Notes: generated by a model from the letters alone, not told the origin. Positions 1 through 6,984 are shown, counted from the first letter of the stretch. The stretch is DNA of 49,029 nucleotides from Prevotella sp. (GCA_017458125.1 JAFTGB010000024.1:1-49029), one strand, 5' to 3'. Numbers and translations are program-made.

Positions 1-1
1 A

Positions 2-121
2 CACCGCTCCATCGACAACTTTGCCACAAACCTGTTCGCTGGGCTTATTGCCTACAACCTGCTGCCAAAGAAGCCAGAAATGAATTTAGAAATCATCGAC
101 AAAAGCAGACTTATTGCGTAA
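2..121 (+). CDS. C-terminal end of a DDE transposase (partial, IS982-like)
   Basis: An open frame enters from the left edge and ends at a TAA at 119-121, giving 39 residues that read RSIDNFATNLFAGLIAYNLL followed by PKKPEMNLEI. The pattern R-x-x-NF-x-x-NL-x-A-LIAY-x-x-x-x-KKP is what I expect at the C-terminus of IS982-family transposases. The catalytic domain lies outside the window, so the family call rests on this tail only. It would place an insertion-sequence end near 121-170, in keeping with the broken genes that follow. No terminal inverted repeat could be confirmed because the other end is not visible. Confidence 0.5.
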   Translation, partial: HRSIDNFATNLFAGLIAYNLLPKKPEMNLEIIDKSRLIA

Positions 122-168
122 GGCTTACGTCGAACTCACGTTATTATGAATATCGAAGAATTCGAGAT

Positions 169-405
169 ATGAGTAAAATATCAATCAGGTTTTATAAGGA
201 CCATAAGGTGCGGGCCGTGTGGGACGAGGATGGGAACCACTGGTGGTTCTCGGTACTGGACATCGTGGGGGCTGTCAACCAGCAGGATGACCATGAGAAG
301 AACCGTAATTACTGGAAGTACCTGAAGGCCAAACTGCGGAAAGAGCAGAGTGAGGTGGTTAGTGACACTACCCAACTGAAACTGACAGCGGCTGACGGCA
401 AGTAA
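169..405 (+). pseudogene. BRO N-terminal domain fragment (antirepressor-like), truncated
   Basis: The 78 residues match the start of Bacteroidales BRO-N/phage antirepressor-like proteins: an RxFxDxxVRAVWDE segment, then WWFSVLDIVGAVN and NYWKYLKAKLRKE, ending TQLKLTAADGK. In intact relatives the protein continues after ADGK for one to two hundred residues; here a TAA follows at once. The next sequence belongs to a different family, so a deletion joining two genes is the likely cause. BRO-N domains bind DNA and are common in phages and mobile elements. The fragment is probably non-functional, although a short DNA-binding peptide cannot be excluded. Confidence 0.6.
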
Positions 406-750
406 TATAACACCGAGTGGCATCACCAGAGCCTTGAAGTTTACGCCTGACATCAAGTTCGTAAACGACGAGATACTCAATGAGTTTGTCGTGACGGTTG
501 AGCGTAGAGATGTAGGAGAAACTGATGTTAAAAATGATAGAGATAGTGACAGAGAAGACAGAGATAAAAGAGACGGAGAAGACAGAGATAACTCGCTGTC
601 TGCGAAATATATAGAAAAACAACAACTCAAAGAATATGACCACGTATGTTAGACCATTGTTGGAGATGGGATATTTAGAAATGACTGAGCCAGAGAAGCC
701 CAAAAGTAAGAATCAGAAGTATTGGAAAGTTAGAAAGTAATAAATGAAAG
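404..750 (+). pseudogene. Remnant of the C-terminus of an AlbA_2/RecG-like ATP-binding protein
   Basis: Two short frames overlap here. From 404 the translation gives NITPSGITRALKFTPDIKF, then VNDEILNEFVVTVER, a highly charged stretch (Asp/Arg-rich, residues encoded about 530-590), and stops at 652. A second frame at 649-750 reads TTYVRPLLEMGYLEMTEPEK then KPKSKNQKYWKVRK. That last segment is the typical end of the winged-helix tail of RecG-like or AlbA_2-domain transcriptional proteins (PLLE-x-G-x-LE-x-T-x-P-x-KP-x-S-x-NQ-x-Y). The shift of frame near 650 and the absence of any ATPase domain show that it is a decayed leftover. It lies directly against the BRO fragment. Confidence 0.5.
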
Positions 751-753
751 TGT

Positions 754-1047
754 ATGATATTCGGTAAGAAAATAAAAGAACTCAGAGAAGAGCATGGGAT
801 GGTGCAGCGGAAACTTGCGGCTGCACTGGATATTGACACGCCTATGTATAGCAAGATAGAGCGTGGAGAAAGGAAAGCCAAGCGATGCCATATCCCTATT
901 ATGGCCAGACTCCTTGAAATCGAAGAGAAAGAACTGTTGACTATTTGGTTGGCGGACAAGGTGCTGGATATCGTTGAGGGTGAGGACGAGGTGAAACTTG
1001 ACGCTGTAATCTGTGCTCAGAAAGAGATAGAGGCTGGAGTTGGATGA
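754..1047 (+). CDS. XRE-family helix-turn-helix regulator
   Basis: This 97-residue protein has an N-terminal HTH_3-type domain (about residues 5-65): IKELREEHGMVQRKLAAAL, the recognition helix TPMYSKIERGER, then a helix ending in a KELLTIWLADKV tail. This subtype in Bacteroidetes often sits beside DNA methyltransferase or restriction genes and controls them by binding operators as a dimer. No methyltransferase is seen here, and the genes upstream are fragments, so it may be an orphan survivor of a lost restriction or mobile module. The start at 754 is chosen because the nearby ATG at 743 runs into a stop after seven codons. It converges with the minus-strand peptidase gene, leaving 10 bases between stops. 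Confidence 0.85.
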   Translation: MIFGKKIKELREEHGMVQRKLAAALDIDTPMYSKIERGERKAKRCHIPIMARLLEIEEKELLTIWLADKVLDIVEGEDEVKLDAVICAQKEIEAGVG

Positions 1048-1057
1048 TTCACCCCGG

Positions 1058-1810
1058 CTACTCGATAAGCTCGAAATGCTGGAAGTCCTTGCACGACGTC
1101 CAGTCACCGCCCCACTCAAAGCCTGCCTTGGTGAAGAGCTTGAAGCAGAGGTCGTTGTGGTCTATCTTATAGGCGAACGACTTCGTGCGGTCGCAGTATT
1201 CGGCAGCCGTGGCAGGCTGGATGAAGCGTGTGCCGTTGGCTCTGTCCTTGTAGTAGGGGTTATAGAGCGTATTGATGTCCACTGCCAGCCCGCGGGCATG
1301 CTTCGAGAGCTTGGCGGTGCCTGCAACGGCCCGGTAGCAGAAGCACGACGAGTTGTTGTCACGCATCTGTGTCTCGTCGTCAGCACCGTAGACATCGGGC
1401 AGCAGCATCCGCTGAATGGGGTATTTCGCATCGAAGAGCTGGCGCAGGATGCGGGCCACACGGTCGGCAATCTTCTTGTTGCAAATCATCTCGCCGACAT
1501 GCATCTGGTGGTCATAGTCCCAGTGCAGTGCGCGGATGTGTCGCAGGTCGTCACGCTTGATGTAGGGGTTCTCCTTGTACGTCTTACCCTGCATCCTCGC
1601 CCATACGTCGTCGGGGATGGGTTCCGCAGCGAAGCACTTGTCAAGGCCTCCGTAGGCTGCCACGGCTTCATCCGATACCGTCTTTCCGGCCTGCCACTCC
1701 GTAAGCACCGTCAAGTCCGCTGCCGTTGTGTGGTCACTTTTACTGCACACCGGCAGTGCCAGACCGCAAGTCAGGATGACGGTCAGCATCCATAGTTTCT
1801 TCTTTCCCAT
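1058..1810 (-). CDS. M15-family D-Ala-D-Ala carboxypeptidase/endolysin-like peptidase
   Basis: The protein has 250 residues: an N-terminal export signal (KKKLWMLTVILTCGLALPVC) followed by a mature zinc peptidase. Zinc-site motifs of family M15 are visible: SKHARGLAVDIN near residues 169-180 (SxHxxGxAxD) and the C-terminal GGDWTSCKDFQHFE with the last zinc histidine near residue 245. Such enzymes cut the peptide stems of peptidoglycan, and phages use them as endolysins. The signal ends in Cys, but the -1 residue is Val, so a lipoprotein is possible but not convincing. The longer reading from a TTG at 1837 is rejected because that TTG lies inside the -7 promoter box. It sits downstream of the smalltalk and HU-like genes, where related cassettes usually carry an amidase. 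Confidence 0.8.
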   Translation of the reverse strand: MGKKKLWMLTVILTCGLALPVCSKSDHTTAADLTVLTEWQAGKTVSDEAVAAYGGLDKCFAAEPIPDDVWARMQGKTYKENPYIKRDDLRHIRALHWDYDHQMHVGEMICNKKIADRVARILRQLFDAKYPIQRMLLPDVYGADDETQMRDNNSSCFCYRAVAGTAKLSKHARGLAVDINTLYNPYYKDRANGTRFIQPATAAEYCDRTKSFAYKIDHNDLCFKLFTKAGFEWGGDWTSCKDFQHFELIE

Positions 1811-1834
1811 TGTGTGTGTTCTTTTTTCGGGGCG

Positions 1835-1842
1835 CAAATTTA
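1835..1842 (-). promoter_or_regulatory. -7 promoter element of the M15 peptidase gene
   Basis: On the minus strand the sequence is TAAATTTG, matching the Bacteroidetes -7 consensus TAnnTTTG. It lies 24 bases upstream of the ATG at 1810. It follows the hairpin that ends the smalltalk transcript, so the peptidase seems able to be transcribed on its own. Confidence 0.65.
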
Positions 1843-1896
1843 CGAATATTTTTCCATAAACCGAAGGACTTTCACGAAAAAACGAATGTGAAAAAA

Positions 1897-1928
1897 CATC
1901 GGCAGGATTTCCGGAAATCCTGCCGATG
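1897..1928 (-). terminator. Perfect 32-base palindrome followed by T-tract
   Basis: The arms CATCGGCAGGATTTCC and GGAAATCCTGCCGATG are exact reverse complements (16 base pairs). On the minus strand they are followed by TTTTTT, giving a strong intrinsic terminator. It lies between the smalltalk gene (ends 1940) and the promoter of the M15 gene. Confidence 0.85.
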
Positions 1929-1939
1929 CGTGAGAGAGG

Positions 1940-2050
1940 TTAGCCAGCCATGCAGCTCTGCACGAAAAATGAACTGACGATGGCCGTAAGCACGGTGATG
2001 ATGAACTGGATGATGGTCTTCCACGTGTTCATGTCTTTAAGCATCTTCAT
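1940..2050 (-). CDS. Smalltalk-type small membrane peptide
   Basis: The 36-residue peptide begins MKMLKDMNTWKTIIQFIITV and continues LTAIVSSFFVQSCMAG. It has a short basic N-terminus with the conserved aromatic W-K, one hydrophobic helix, and a C-terminal S-C motif. This matches the family named 'smalltalk protein' in Bacteroidetes annotation, which is found between an HU-like gene and a peptidoglycan hydrolase gene, exactly the arrangement here. Function is not established. One transmembrane segment next to a murein hydrolase makes a holin-like or anchoring role conceivable, but that is inference. It is 49 bases downstream of the HU-like gene and is followed by a strong terminator. Confidence 0.85.
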   Translation of the reverse strand: MKMLKDMNTWKTIIQFIITVLTAIVSSFFVQSCMAG

Positions 2051-2099
2051 AGCGTTACGACTTTAAGTGTTAGTGACTGAAGTGCAGTGTTCGCGCGGC

Positions 2100-2528
2100 T
2101 CAAGGCTCCGGTTCGGGTTCAGCCTTCTTCGTGGTTACCGTGGCCTTCTTCAGCTGCGCCTCCAGGTTCAGGCTCTTCGTGATGAGCTCACCCGTGGCAC
2201 GGGCACGGAGCTTCACACCCTTGATGTGCTTCGTCACGGAGAACTCCTCCTCGGTGTTGGAGCCGCCGGCGTTCTTGATGCCAAGCGAGAAGATGGCCAG
2301 GTCGGCAATCTTGACGTTCTTGCCCTCCAGGAGCAGCTCCTTGATGCAGTTCACCATGTCGGCCAGCACCCCCTTGATGGCACCCTTCGAGTAGGGCGTG
2401 TTGTGGTTCGACATGTGCTCGGCGAGGGCATCCAGGTCGATGGTTTCCTCGATGACGGGGAAGGCGTACCACTTGCCGAAGGCAAGAGACTTGGAATTCT
2501 TGTTCTGCTTCACAATGTAAAGAATCAT
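2100..2528 (-). CDS. HU-like DNA-binding protein (HU-HIG type)
   Basis: The 142-residue product starts MILYIVKQNKNSKSLAFGKW and has the fold order of HU-related proteins: ALAEHMSNHNTPYSKGAIKG (helical part), VLADMVNCIKELLLEGKNVK, then the beta-arm region with IADLAIFSLGIKN. The C-terminus is a low-complexity Lys/Glu/Pro tail. This longer HU variant is widespread in Bacteroidales, frequently in multicopy cassettes with smalltalk and an amidase. It probably bends or coats DNA. It has its own promoter about 90 bases upstream, so HU and smalltalk likely share one transcript ended at 1897-1928. Confidence 0.85.
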   Translation of the reverse strand: MILYIVKQNKNSKSLAFGKWYAFPVIEETIDLDALAEHMSNHNTPYSKGAIKGVLADMVNCIKELLLEGKNVKIADLAIFSLGIKNAGGSNTEEEFSVTKHIKGVKLRARATGELITKSLNLEAQLKKATVTTKKAEPEPEP

Positions 2529-2614
2529 AGTTTTAATGTACCTTTAAATTTTTTCACTCACGATATGGCTGCGCGCCAGGCCAGAGGTCGTCCCAGGGTC
2601 TCTCCCTGATGTTG

Positions 2615-2622
2615 CAAAGGTA
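2615..2622 (-). promoter_or_regulatory. -7 promoter element of the HU/smalltalk transcript
   Basis: The minus strand reads TACCTTTG, followed by CAACATC. It is 86 bases upstream of the HU-like ATG at 2528, leaving a leader of roughly 75-80 bases that includes a C/G-rich segment at 2575-2600. Confidence 0.65.
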
Positions 2623-2726
2623 CGACATTGTGCGGCACCGTTTTCCCCTTTCTGCCCGCTACTCCCCGTTAATGCCCGATAAAGCCGCTTCCTTTCTGAA
2701 TGGTGTGAGTTATAAGAAGGCAACGC

Positions 2727-3326
2727 CTAACCGATGATGGCCTGCGCCCATATCGGGATGTCTTCAGTATATCGTTTGAAGAGTTTGCCGTCCGTCATGC
2801 GGAAGATTAGACGGGCCTCAATGTCATCGACTGAGTTGTCATAGATGTAAACGCGGTCAGCCAGAGCCGCCACACGCTTGCAGTTGAGTATTGACTTTTG
2901 ATAGCGAGAGATGATTTTGGGAATGGGCACATCGTGACCGCCTTGCATCACGCGTTTAGCAATGCGCGAGGAGTTAATGGAAGGATGGCATGTGGACACA
3001 AAGAACACACGAATGAAATAGCCCGCCTCGTGGGCGCGACGGATGAAGTCAACCTTGCCCTCAGAAGATAGGACTGTCTCAAAGATGAGGCTTTGCTTGC
3101 GCTTGAGGCACTGTTCACGCTGTTGCTCGCAATATTGGGCTGCTTGCATTACAGCCTCGGGCGAGTTCCAATCGCCGAAGCGTTCTTGTGCCACTTGGTC
3201 GGGATTGATATACAGGGCGTCTTCAAGCCACTCATGACGCAGAATCTTTGAAGTTATAGTTGTCTTACCCGAACCGTTTGGTCCGGCTATAACGATGAGT
3301 ACAGGACGATGGGCTAACTGTGCCAT
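2727..3326 (-). CDS. Zeta-toxin-like P-loop kinase
   Basis: This 199-residue protein opens with LIVIAGPNGSGKTT (Walker A at residues 15-23), then INPDQVAQERFGDW, an LIFETVLSS segment and VFFVSTCHPSINSSRIAKR. These fit the zeta toxin/UDP-GlcNAc kinase-like AAA family, in which the toxin phosphorylates a sugar nucleotide and blocks cell-wall synthesis. The C-terminus (RVYIYDNSVDDIEARLIFR then GKLFKRYTEDIPIWAQ) is closely matched by a fragment at 15004-15168. It is preceded 8 bases upstream by a 52-residue probable antitoxin. The pair interrupts the otherwise typical HU/DUF4248/VapE cassette. Confidence 0.8.
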   Translation of the reverse strand: MAQLAHRPVLIVIAGPNGSGKTTITSKILRHEWLEDALYINPDQVAQERFGDWNSPEAVMQAAQYCEQQREQCLKRKQSLIFETVLSSEGKVDFIRRAHEAGYFIRVFFVSTCHPSINSSRIAKRVMQGGHDVPIPKIISRYQKSILNCKRVAALADRVYIYDNSVDDIEARLIFRMTDGKLFKRYTEDIPIWAQAIIG

Positions 3327-3334
3327 GGCATTAA

Positions 3335-3493
3335 TCAGATGGCAGCAGCAGATTGCCGCAATTCCTCAAAAAAGCGCCGAGTGGCCTGAATGTTTGCTTG
3401 CTTTGCCTCCTCGGCCGCCTCTTTCATCAACTGGCTGAGCACTTCATCGGTAGGCTCGTCCATACTCGTCAGTTTATAAGTGTCAATACTCAT
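3335..3493 (-). CDS. Small antitoxin-like partner of the zeta toxin
   Basis: Fifty-two residues: MSIDTYKLTSMDEPTDEVLS, then QLMKEAAEEAKQANIQATRR and FFEELRQSAAAI. It is a charged, mostly helical protein with a motif LTSxxEPTDExLxxLM that recurs in the ORF at 14822-15007 (RLTSTEEPTDEMLQALM). Both copies lie immediately before a zeta-toxin reading frame, which supports an antitoxin role by context. The family is not the classical epsilon antitoxin, and binding to the toxin is inferred. The start at 3493 is the first ATG after the promoter. Confidence 0.7.
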   Translation of the reverse strand: MSIDTYKLTSMDEPTDEVLSQLMKEAAEEAKQANIQATRRFFEELRQSAAAI

Positions 3494-3519
3494 AGGGCGT
3501 CTTTTATATAATCTGTGTG

Positions 3520-3527
3520 CAAAGATA
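3520..3527 (-). promoter_or_regulatory. -7 promoter element of the zeta toxin-antitoxin operon
   Basis: The minus strand reads TATCTTTG followed by CACACAG. It is 27 bases upstream of the antitoxin ATG at 3493, the normal spacing for a Bacteroidetes promoter. Confidence 0.7.
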
Positions 3528-3575
3528 CGAATATTTTTTTAAGAGAAGCATAAAAACCTAAAATTTCAACCTTTC

Positions 3576-3755
3576 TCACAGGTCGATGCAGAAGTGGTCG
3601 GCTATCCATTTCACGATGTGGGGAGGCAGTACGCGCATGCCGGGCCTCAGGCCCATGGCGGTCAGCTCCTGGCTGTAGGGCTGGCACCAGTTCATCAGGG
3701 TCTTGACGGTCACTCCGGCGGCTTGGGCTATTTGCTGTTTCGTCATTGCTTTCAT
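3576..3755 (-). CDS. DUF4248 family protein
   Basis: The 59-residue product begins MKAMTKQQIAQAAGVTVKTL and ends LPPHIVKWIADHFCIDL. It has an N-terminal helix-turn-helix-like stretch (KQQIAQAAGVTVKTLMNWC), a middle G-x-R-P-G motif and the aromatic C-terminal helix typical of DUF4248. In Bacteroidales this family sits next to BT4734/VapE-like genes and HU/smalltalk cassettes. A role as a small DNA-binding regulator or replication accessory is plausible but unproven. Its stop is 50 bases before the promoter of the zeta operon, read on the minus strand. Confidence 0.8.
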   Translation of the reverse strand: MKAMTKQQIAQAAGVTVKTLMNWCQPYSQELTAMGLRPGMRVLPPHIVKWIADHFCIDL

Positions 3756-3858
3756 AGCGGGTGTATGTTGTTTTTGGATTGTAAATATCTTGTTTTCAAT
3801 GTCTTAGTATCATACTTTGAGGATGTAAACATCATGTTTCGCAAAGCTTTCTTCGAGA

Positions 3859-3971
3859 GTGTGAAGGATGTGAAGGATAAATATAAAACTTTATATATAG
3901 GAAAACATTTAGGTCGGGGGTAAATAATTTCTATAGTAAAAGTTGAAAAACTACCTTCACATCCTTCACAC
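3859..3971. repeat. 18-bp inverted repeats flanking an AT-rich segment (possible origin)
   Basis: The arm GTGTGAAGGATGTGAAGG at 3859-3876 is repeated as its exact reverse complement at 3954-3971. Each arm holds two direct copies of a GTGAAGG unit. The 77 bases between them are AT-rich (ATAAATATAAAACTTTATATA and similar). The block lies directly downstream of the VapE-like gene, ending 8 bases from its stop. Iteron-like repeats flanking AT-rich DNA next to a replication gene recall phage-satellite origins. A regulatory role for DUF4248 or a transcript-end structure are alternatives. Confidence 0.55.
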
Positions 3972-3979
3972 TGCGTCCG

Positions 3980-6244
3980 TCAGAATGGCAAATCACCCTC
4001 TTGCAGGGTGTCCGTCTCGTGCTCTTCAGGCTCTGTCTGAGCCAGCATGGCCTGAATCTTGTCGGCAGGTATCAGAAAGACCTCGAAGAAGTTGCCTTGC
4101 CTGCTGTGCATTTTCTTGTACCCCAGCTTTCCCATAAGGATGCTGACCTTCCGCGAGGACAGTCCGCGCCCTACGTTGCCGCCGTTGAGCAGCTGGCAGA
4201 TCATGGTGGCGTTCATCAGCGTGATTTTCTCGCCCACGCGTGGCGGCCGCAGGCGCGAGCGTATGAGCTGCTCCTCGTCGCTCTCAATGCGGAACGACTC
4301 GTTCTGGGTGTCCACGCTGCGCTGCTCGTCCGTGTCGAACCAGTAGCGGAAGCCCTGTCGCAGCTCCTGGTAGAGCTGTGCGTAGAGCTGGTCGTAATGG
4401 AGCGTCCAGGTGCGCGGGTCGCTGATGCTGGTCACCTTGTGGCAGAGCCAGCGCCGGCTTCCCGTCTCGTCGCTGAGGAAGTGCTCCTGGTTGCCCGAGC
4501 CGCAGAAGGAGGCCAGGCGGTGCTTCTCCTCGCGGAAGCGGGCGTAGGGTCGTCGCTCCTTCACCTTCTGGCTGGTGGCCAGTGCTTTGAGTTCCGATAC
4601 GTCGCTGGCGCTCTGCAGGTCTATCTCCTCTATCTCCACCAGACAGTTCTCGGCCAGTGCCAGATGGTCATCCTTGGTTGCGAACGAGTTGTGGGCGTTC
4701 TCCCAGAAGTACGTCCTCAGCGGTGGCGGCAGCAGGTGGCGGAAGAAGGTGGTCTTGTAGATGCCCTGCGAGCCTATGAGCACGAAGATGGTGTGGTTCG
4801 ACGACAGGTCGCTCATCCATGTGGCCACCATTGCCACCAGCCACTTGTGCAGTGTCCACTCGAAGTAGGAGTCCGCGCCCTGCCTGCGGGCAAACTGCTC
4901 GCACGCCGTGCTCAGCGACTTGCTTCTGACGTAGGTGCACAACTCCTTCACGCGGTCCGTACCGTCCCACTGGGGCAGTGCCTCGATGTATTCGCGCACG
5001 GGGTGGGAGAGTCGCGAGAAGTCGGAGTTCAGCACGTCGCGCACGTCCTGTTTCAGCACGCGCTTGCCGGTGTCTGTCGCCATCTGGCTGCGCATGCTGC
5101 AGAGCACGCGCTCGTCCAGCATGGTCCACTGCGCCTCTGCAGCCTCCTGCGGGGCGTGGGGCTGCACCGGTGTCTTCAGGCGGTACATGGTCTGGTCGGT
5201 CACCAGGTTGTAGACCACCTCCACATGCTGGGTGAGCCACTGGTGTATCTCGGGCAGGGTGATCATCGACGTCTCCTTGGCCTGCCGTCCCTGTCGGTTC
5301 AGCCGCCATGTGCCGTGCTGCTGCGTGCGCTTGTAGCAGCTGCGTATGGTGGCCTCACGCTGACGGGTGTCGTAGTCGGCCCACTCGCGGGCAGCCCACT
5401 CCAGCAGCTCGTCACGGTCCACGCCGTAGCGGTTCATCAGGAACGCCGCGTGCATGACGTAGTCGTGGTGGTGGCCGCTCTGGTAGACCATCCTGCGCCT
5501 GGTCAGCGCCTGCTCCACGCGTGGCCAGGCCTCCTCCGCCGTCACCCTGTGTGTGCCTGCGGCATACTCGCGGCGCGCCTTGCCCCGCTCCTTCTCGTCG
5601 GCGAAGCTGCAGGCCAGCACCTCGTCGTCGCTGACGCTGAAAGGCTCAGCCTCCCAGTTGACGTACACACTGGCGTCGTGGGCCAGCCCGCACAGCCGCG
5701 AGTAGTCGCCGCACTGCGTGTCGTAGTCATGGCCCACCAGCTTGGCGTAGTAGGCGTTGCCCTTCAGAAAGGCTGCGGGCCAGGTGAGCGCAGCGTGAGG
5801 AGTCTCGGGTGACGGGTTGGCTTGCGCCTCGTCCTGAACCCGCACGTAACGGTAGACGACACGGAGCCCCCGGCCGCTGACCGTCCGGTAGGCCATCAGC
5901 GTGTGGGCGTCGTGCGCGGCCTTCGCGAAAGCTGCCTCCACCGCATCATCGCTGCCTATGTGGTCTATGTCGCACAGTGCCAGCCCTGTAAAGCCCAGCA
6001 CGTTCGCCGCACCACGGCCGTTGCCGTCGAACAGCACACCCACCGACACGGCCGGCATCAGCTTGCGCTTCACCTCCTCATCGGCTTTCTCCTTGCCCAG
6101 GACGGCAGCCATCGTACGGTAGCCCTCGGTCTTCGAGGCCACGCTGCTGTCGTGGCGTATCAGCCGTACCACCTCGTCCAGCGCCACCGCTTTGCTTGGC
6201 ACGCTGGTCAGACACTGAAACAAACTTACTTTCTGCTGTATCAT
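3980..6244 (-). CDS. BT4734/VapE-type helicase-primase-like protein
   Basis: This 754-residue protein has an N-terminal BT4734-like domain (about 1-150) with GLALCDIDHIGSDD and MAYRTVSGRGLRVVYRY, which resemble primase-polymerase catalytic motifs. A linker helical domain follows (PriCT-like, about 225-310). From about residue 395 it has a virulence-associated E (VirE/VapE) ATPase domain: WDGTDRV, Walker A-like VLIGSQGIYKTTFF, Walker B-like LVEIEEIDL, and a GSRRWLCHKV segment. Such proteins act as replicative primase-helicases in phages and satellites. It heads a minus-strand block with DUF4248 downstream. The start at 6244 lies 29 bases after a good promoter. Confidence 0.85.
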   Translation of the reverse strand: MIQQKVSLFQCLTSVPSKAVALDEVVRLIRHDSSVASKTEGYRTMAAVLGKEKADEEVKRKLMPAVSVGVLFDGNGRGAANVLGFTGLALCDIDHIGSDDAVEAAFAKAAHDAHTLMAYRTVSGRGLRVVYRYVRVQDEAQANPSPETPHAALTWPAAFLKGNAYYAKLVGHDYDTQCGDYSRLCGLAHDASVYVNWEAEPFSVSDDEVLACSFADEKERGKARREYAAGTHRVTAEEAWPRVEQALTRRRMVYQSGHHHDYVMHAAFLMNRYGVDRDELLEWAAREWADYDTRQREATIRSCYKRTQQHGTWRLNRQGRQAKETSMITLPEIHQWLTQHVEVVYNLVTDQTMYRLKTPVQPHAPQEAAEAQWTMLDERVLCSMRSQMATDTGKRVLKQDVRDVLNSDFSRLSHPVREYIEALPQWDGTDRVKELCTYVRSKSLSTACEQFARRQGADSYFEWTLHKWLVAMVATWMSDLSSNHTIFVLIGSQGIYKTTFFRHLLPPPLRTYFWENAHNSFATKDDHLALAENCLVEIEEIDLQSASDVSELKALATSQKVKERRPYARFREEKHRLASFCGSGNQEHFLSDETGSRRWLCHKVTSISDPRTWTLHYDQLYAQLYQELRQGFRYWFDTDEQRSVDTQNESFRIESDEEQLIRSRLRPPRVGEKITLMNATMICQLLNGGNVGRGLSSRKVSILMGKLGYKKMHSRQGNFFEVFLIPADKIQAMLAQTEPEEHETDTLQEGDLPF

Positions 6245-6272
6245 AACTTTTGCACGGTTAAAAAATCAGGTG

Positions 6273-6280
6273 CAAAGTTA
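6273..6280 (-). promoter_or_regulatory. -7 promoter element of the VapE-like gene
   Basis: The minus strand reads TAACTTTG followed by CACCTG. It lies 29 bases upstream of the ATG at 6244, with the 20-bp palindrome at 6311-6330 located at about the -40 to -60 position. Confidence 0.6.
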
Positions 6281-6310
6281 TGAAATATATTTCTTCCCCA
6301 CTCACTACGC

Positions 6311-6330
6311 AGTACCTACGCGTAGGTACT
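6311..6330. promoter_or_regulatory. Perfect 20-bp palindrome upstream of the VapE promoter
   Basis: AGTACCTACGCGTAGGTACT is its own reverse complement. It is placed just upstream of the -33 region of the VapE-like gene and 16 bases after the stop of the 212-residue gene. There is no T-tract on either strand, so it looks more like an operator or recombination site than a terminator. The cognate protein is unknown. Confidence 0.55.
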
Positions 6331-6345
6331 ACGGTTTTCTGCAAA

Positions 6346-6984
6346 TCACTGTATATCAGCGAACAATGTTTTCAGCTCGCCTATGAAATCAAGTGTTTTC
6401 CGCTGGCATAAGGCCTTGTTATAGTCGGCTCGCATGTCTTTCCTGCCCCACAGCCGCTCAAACGTCTTCCACTTCTGGCTGATTTCCAGCCGCTCGGCCA
6501 TCTCGCTGGCCAGCAGCGCCGTCTGCGTGCGCGACAGCATGGTCGGCTGGCAGTGGTCGTCAACATACCCCTTCTGCTGCAGTCGCTGCCACATGGCCCT
6601 GGCCTTCTGCGTCTTCAGCTGCTCAGGCAGCTCGCCGGGCTCCGCGACAGCGACAGACCTGTCTGGCGGTCTGACAGCCTCGTCCCTGTCGTCCTTCATG
6701 ATGCTCACTATCGACATCATCATGTCGCGCTGCTGCTGTTGCCGCCGCTCCTCAAGTCTCTGCCTCTCCGCCGCCCTTGCCTCGTTGATACGCGCCATGG
6801 CAGCATTGTAGGCCTCGTCGATGTCACGATAGAAGAACATTTTCTCGGCCAGTTCTCTTATCTCCCTGCTCGCCGTGTCAGCGTCGGCAGTGGCCAGATG
6901 GAACGACACCGCATCGTCCATCACCTTGAAAGCGATGGAACACCCCGCTTCGGGGCTTGCCCGTGTCTGCCATGTCTGACCCAT
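6346..6984 (-). CDS. Uncharacterised cassette protein (212 aa)
   Basis: I do not recognise a named domain. The protein has a central Arg/Glu/Gln-rich helical stretch (AMARINEARAAERQRLEER, then a run of Gln) that probably forms a coiled coil, a Pro-containing linker, and an ordered C-terminal part: ARAMWQRLQQKGYVDDHCQP, then LLASEMAERLEISQKWKTFE and RLWGRKDMRADYNKAL. The C-terminal part looks like a conserved helical domain. It lies upstream of the VapE-like gene on the same strand, and its high GC content matches that gene, so it is probably part of the same element. The start at 6984 is preceded by about 165 bases of possible leader. Confidence 0.6.
   Translation of the reverse strand: MGQTWQTRASPEAGCSIAFKVMDDAVSFHLATADADTASREIRELAEKMFFYRDIDEAYNAAMARINEARAAERQRLEERRQQQQRDMMMSIVSIMKDDRDEAVRPPDRSVAVAEPGELPEQLKTQKARAMWQRLQQKGYVDDHCQPTMLSRTQTALLASEMAERLEISQKWKTFERLWGRKDMRADYNKALCQRKTLDFIGELKTLFADIQ

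Noticed and set aside
1040-1795. Plus-strand 251-codon open frame
   Set aside because: It is the antisense of the M15 peptidase gene, which has zinc-site motifs, a signal peptide and a promoter; the plus frame shows no family resemblance.
1811-1837. TTG start for the M15 peptidase
   Set aside because: The TTG is part of the -7 promoter box and the added residues precede a good signal peptide.
4001-5812. Plus-strand 603-codon open frame
   Set aside because: Antisense shadow of the high-GC VapE-like gene; composition dominated by Leu/Val/Gly typical of shadow frames.
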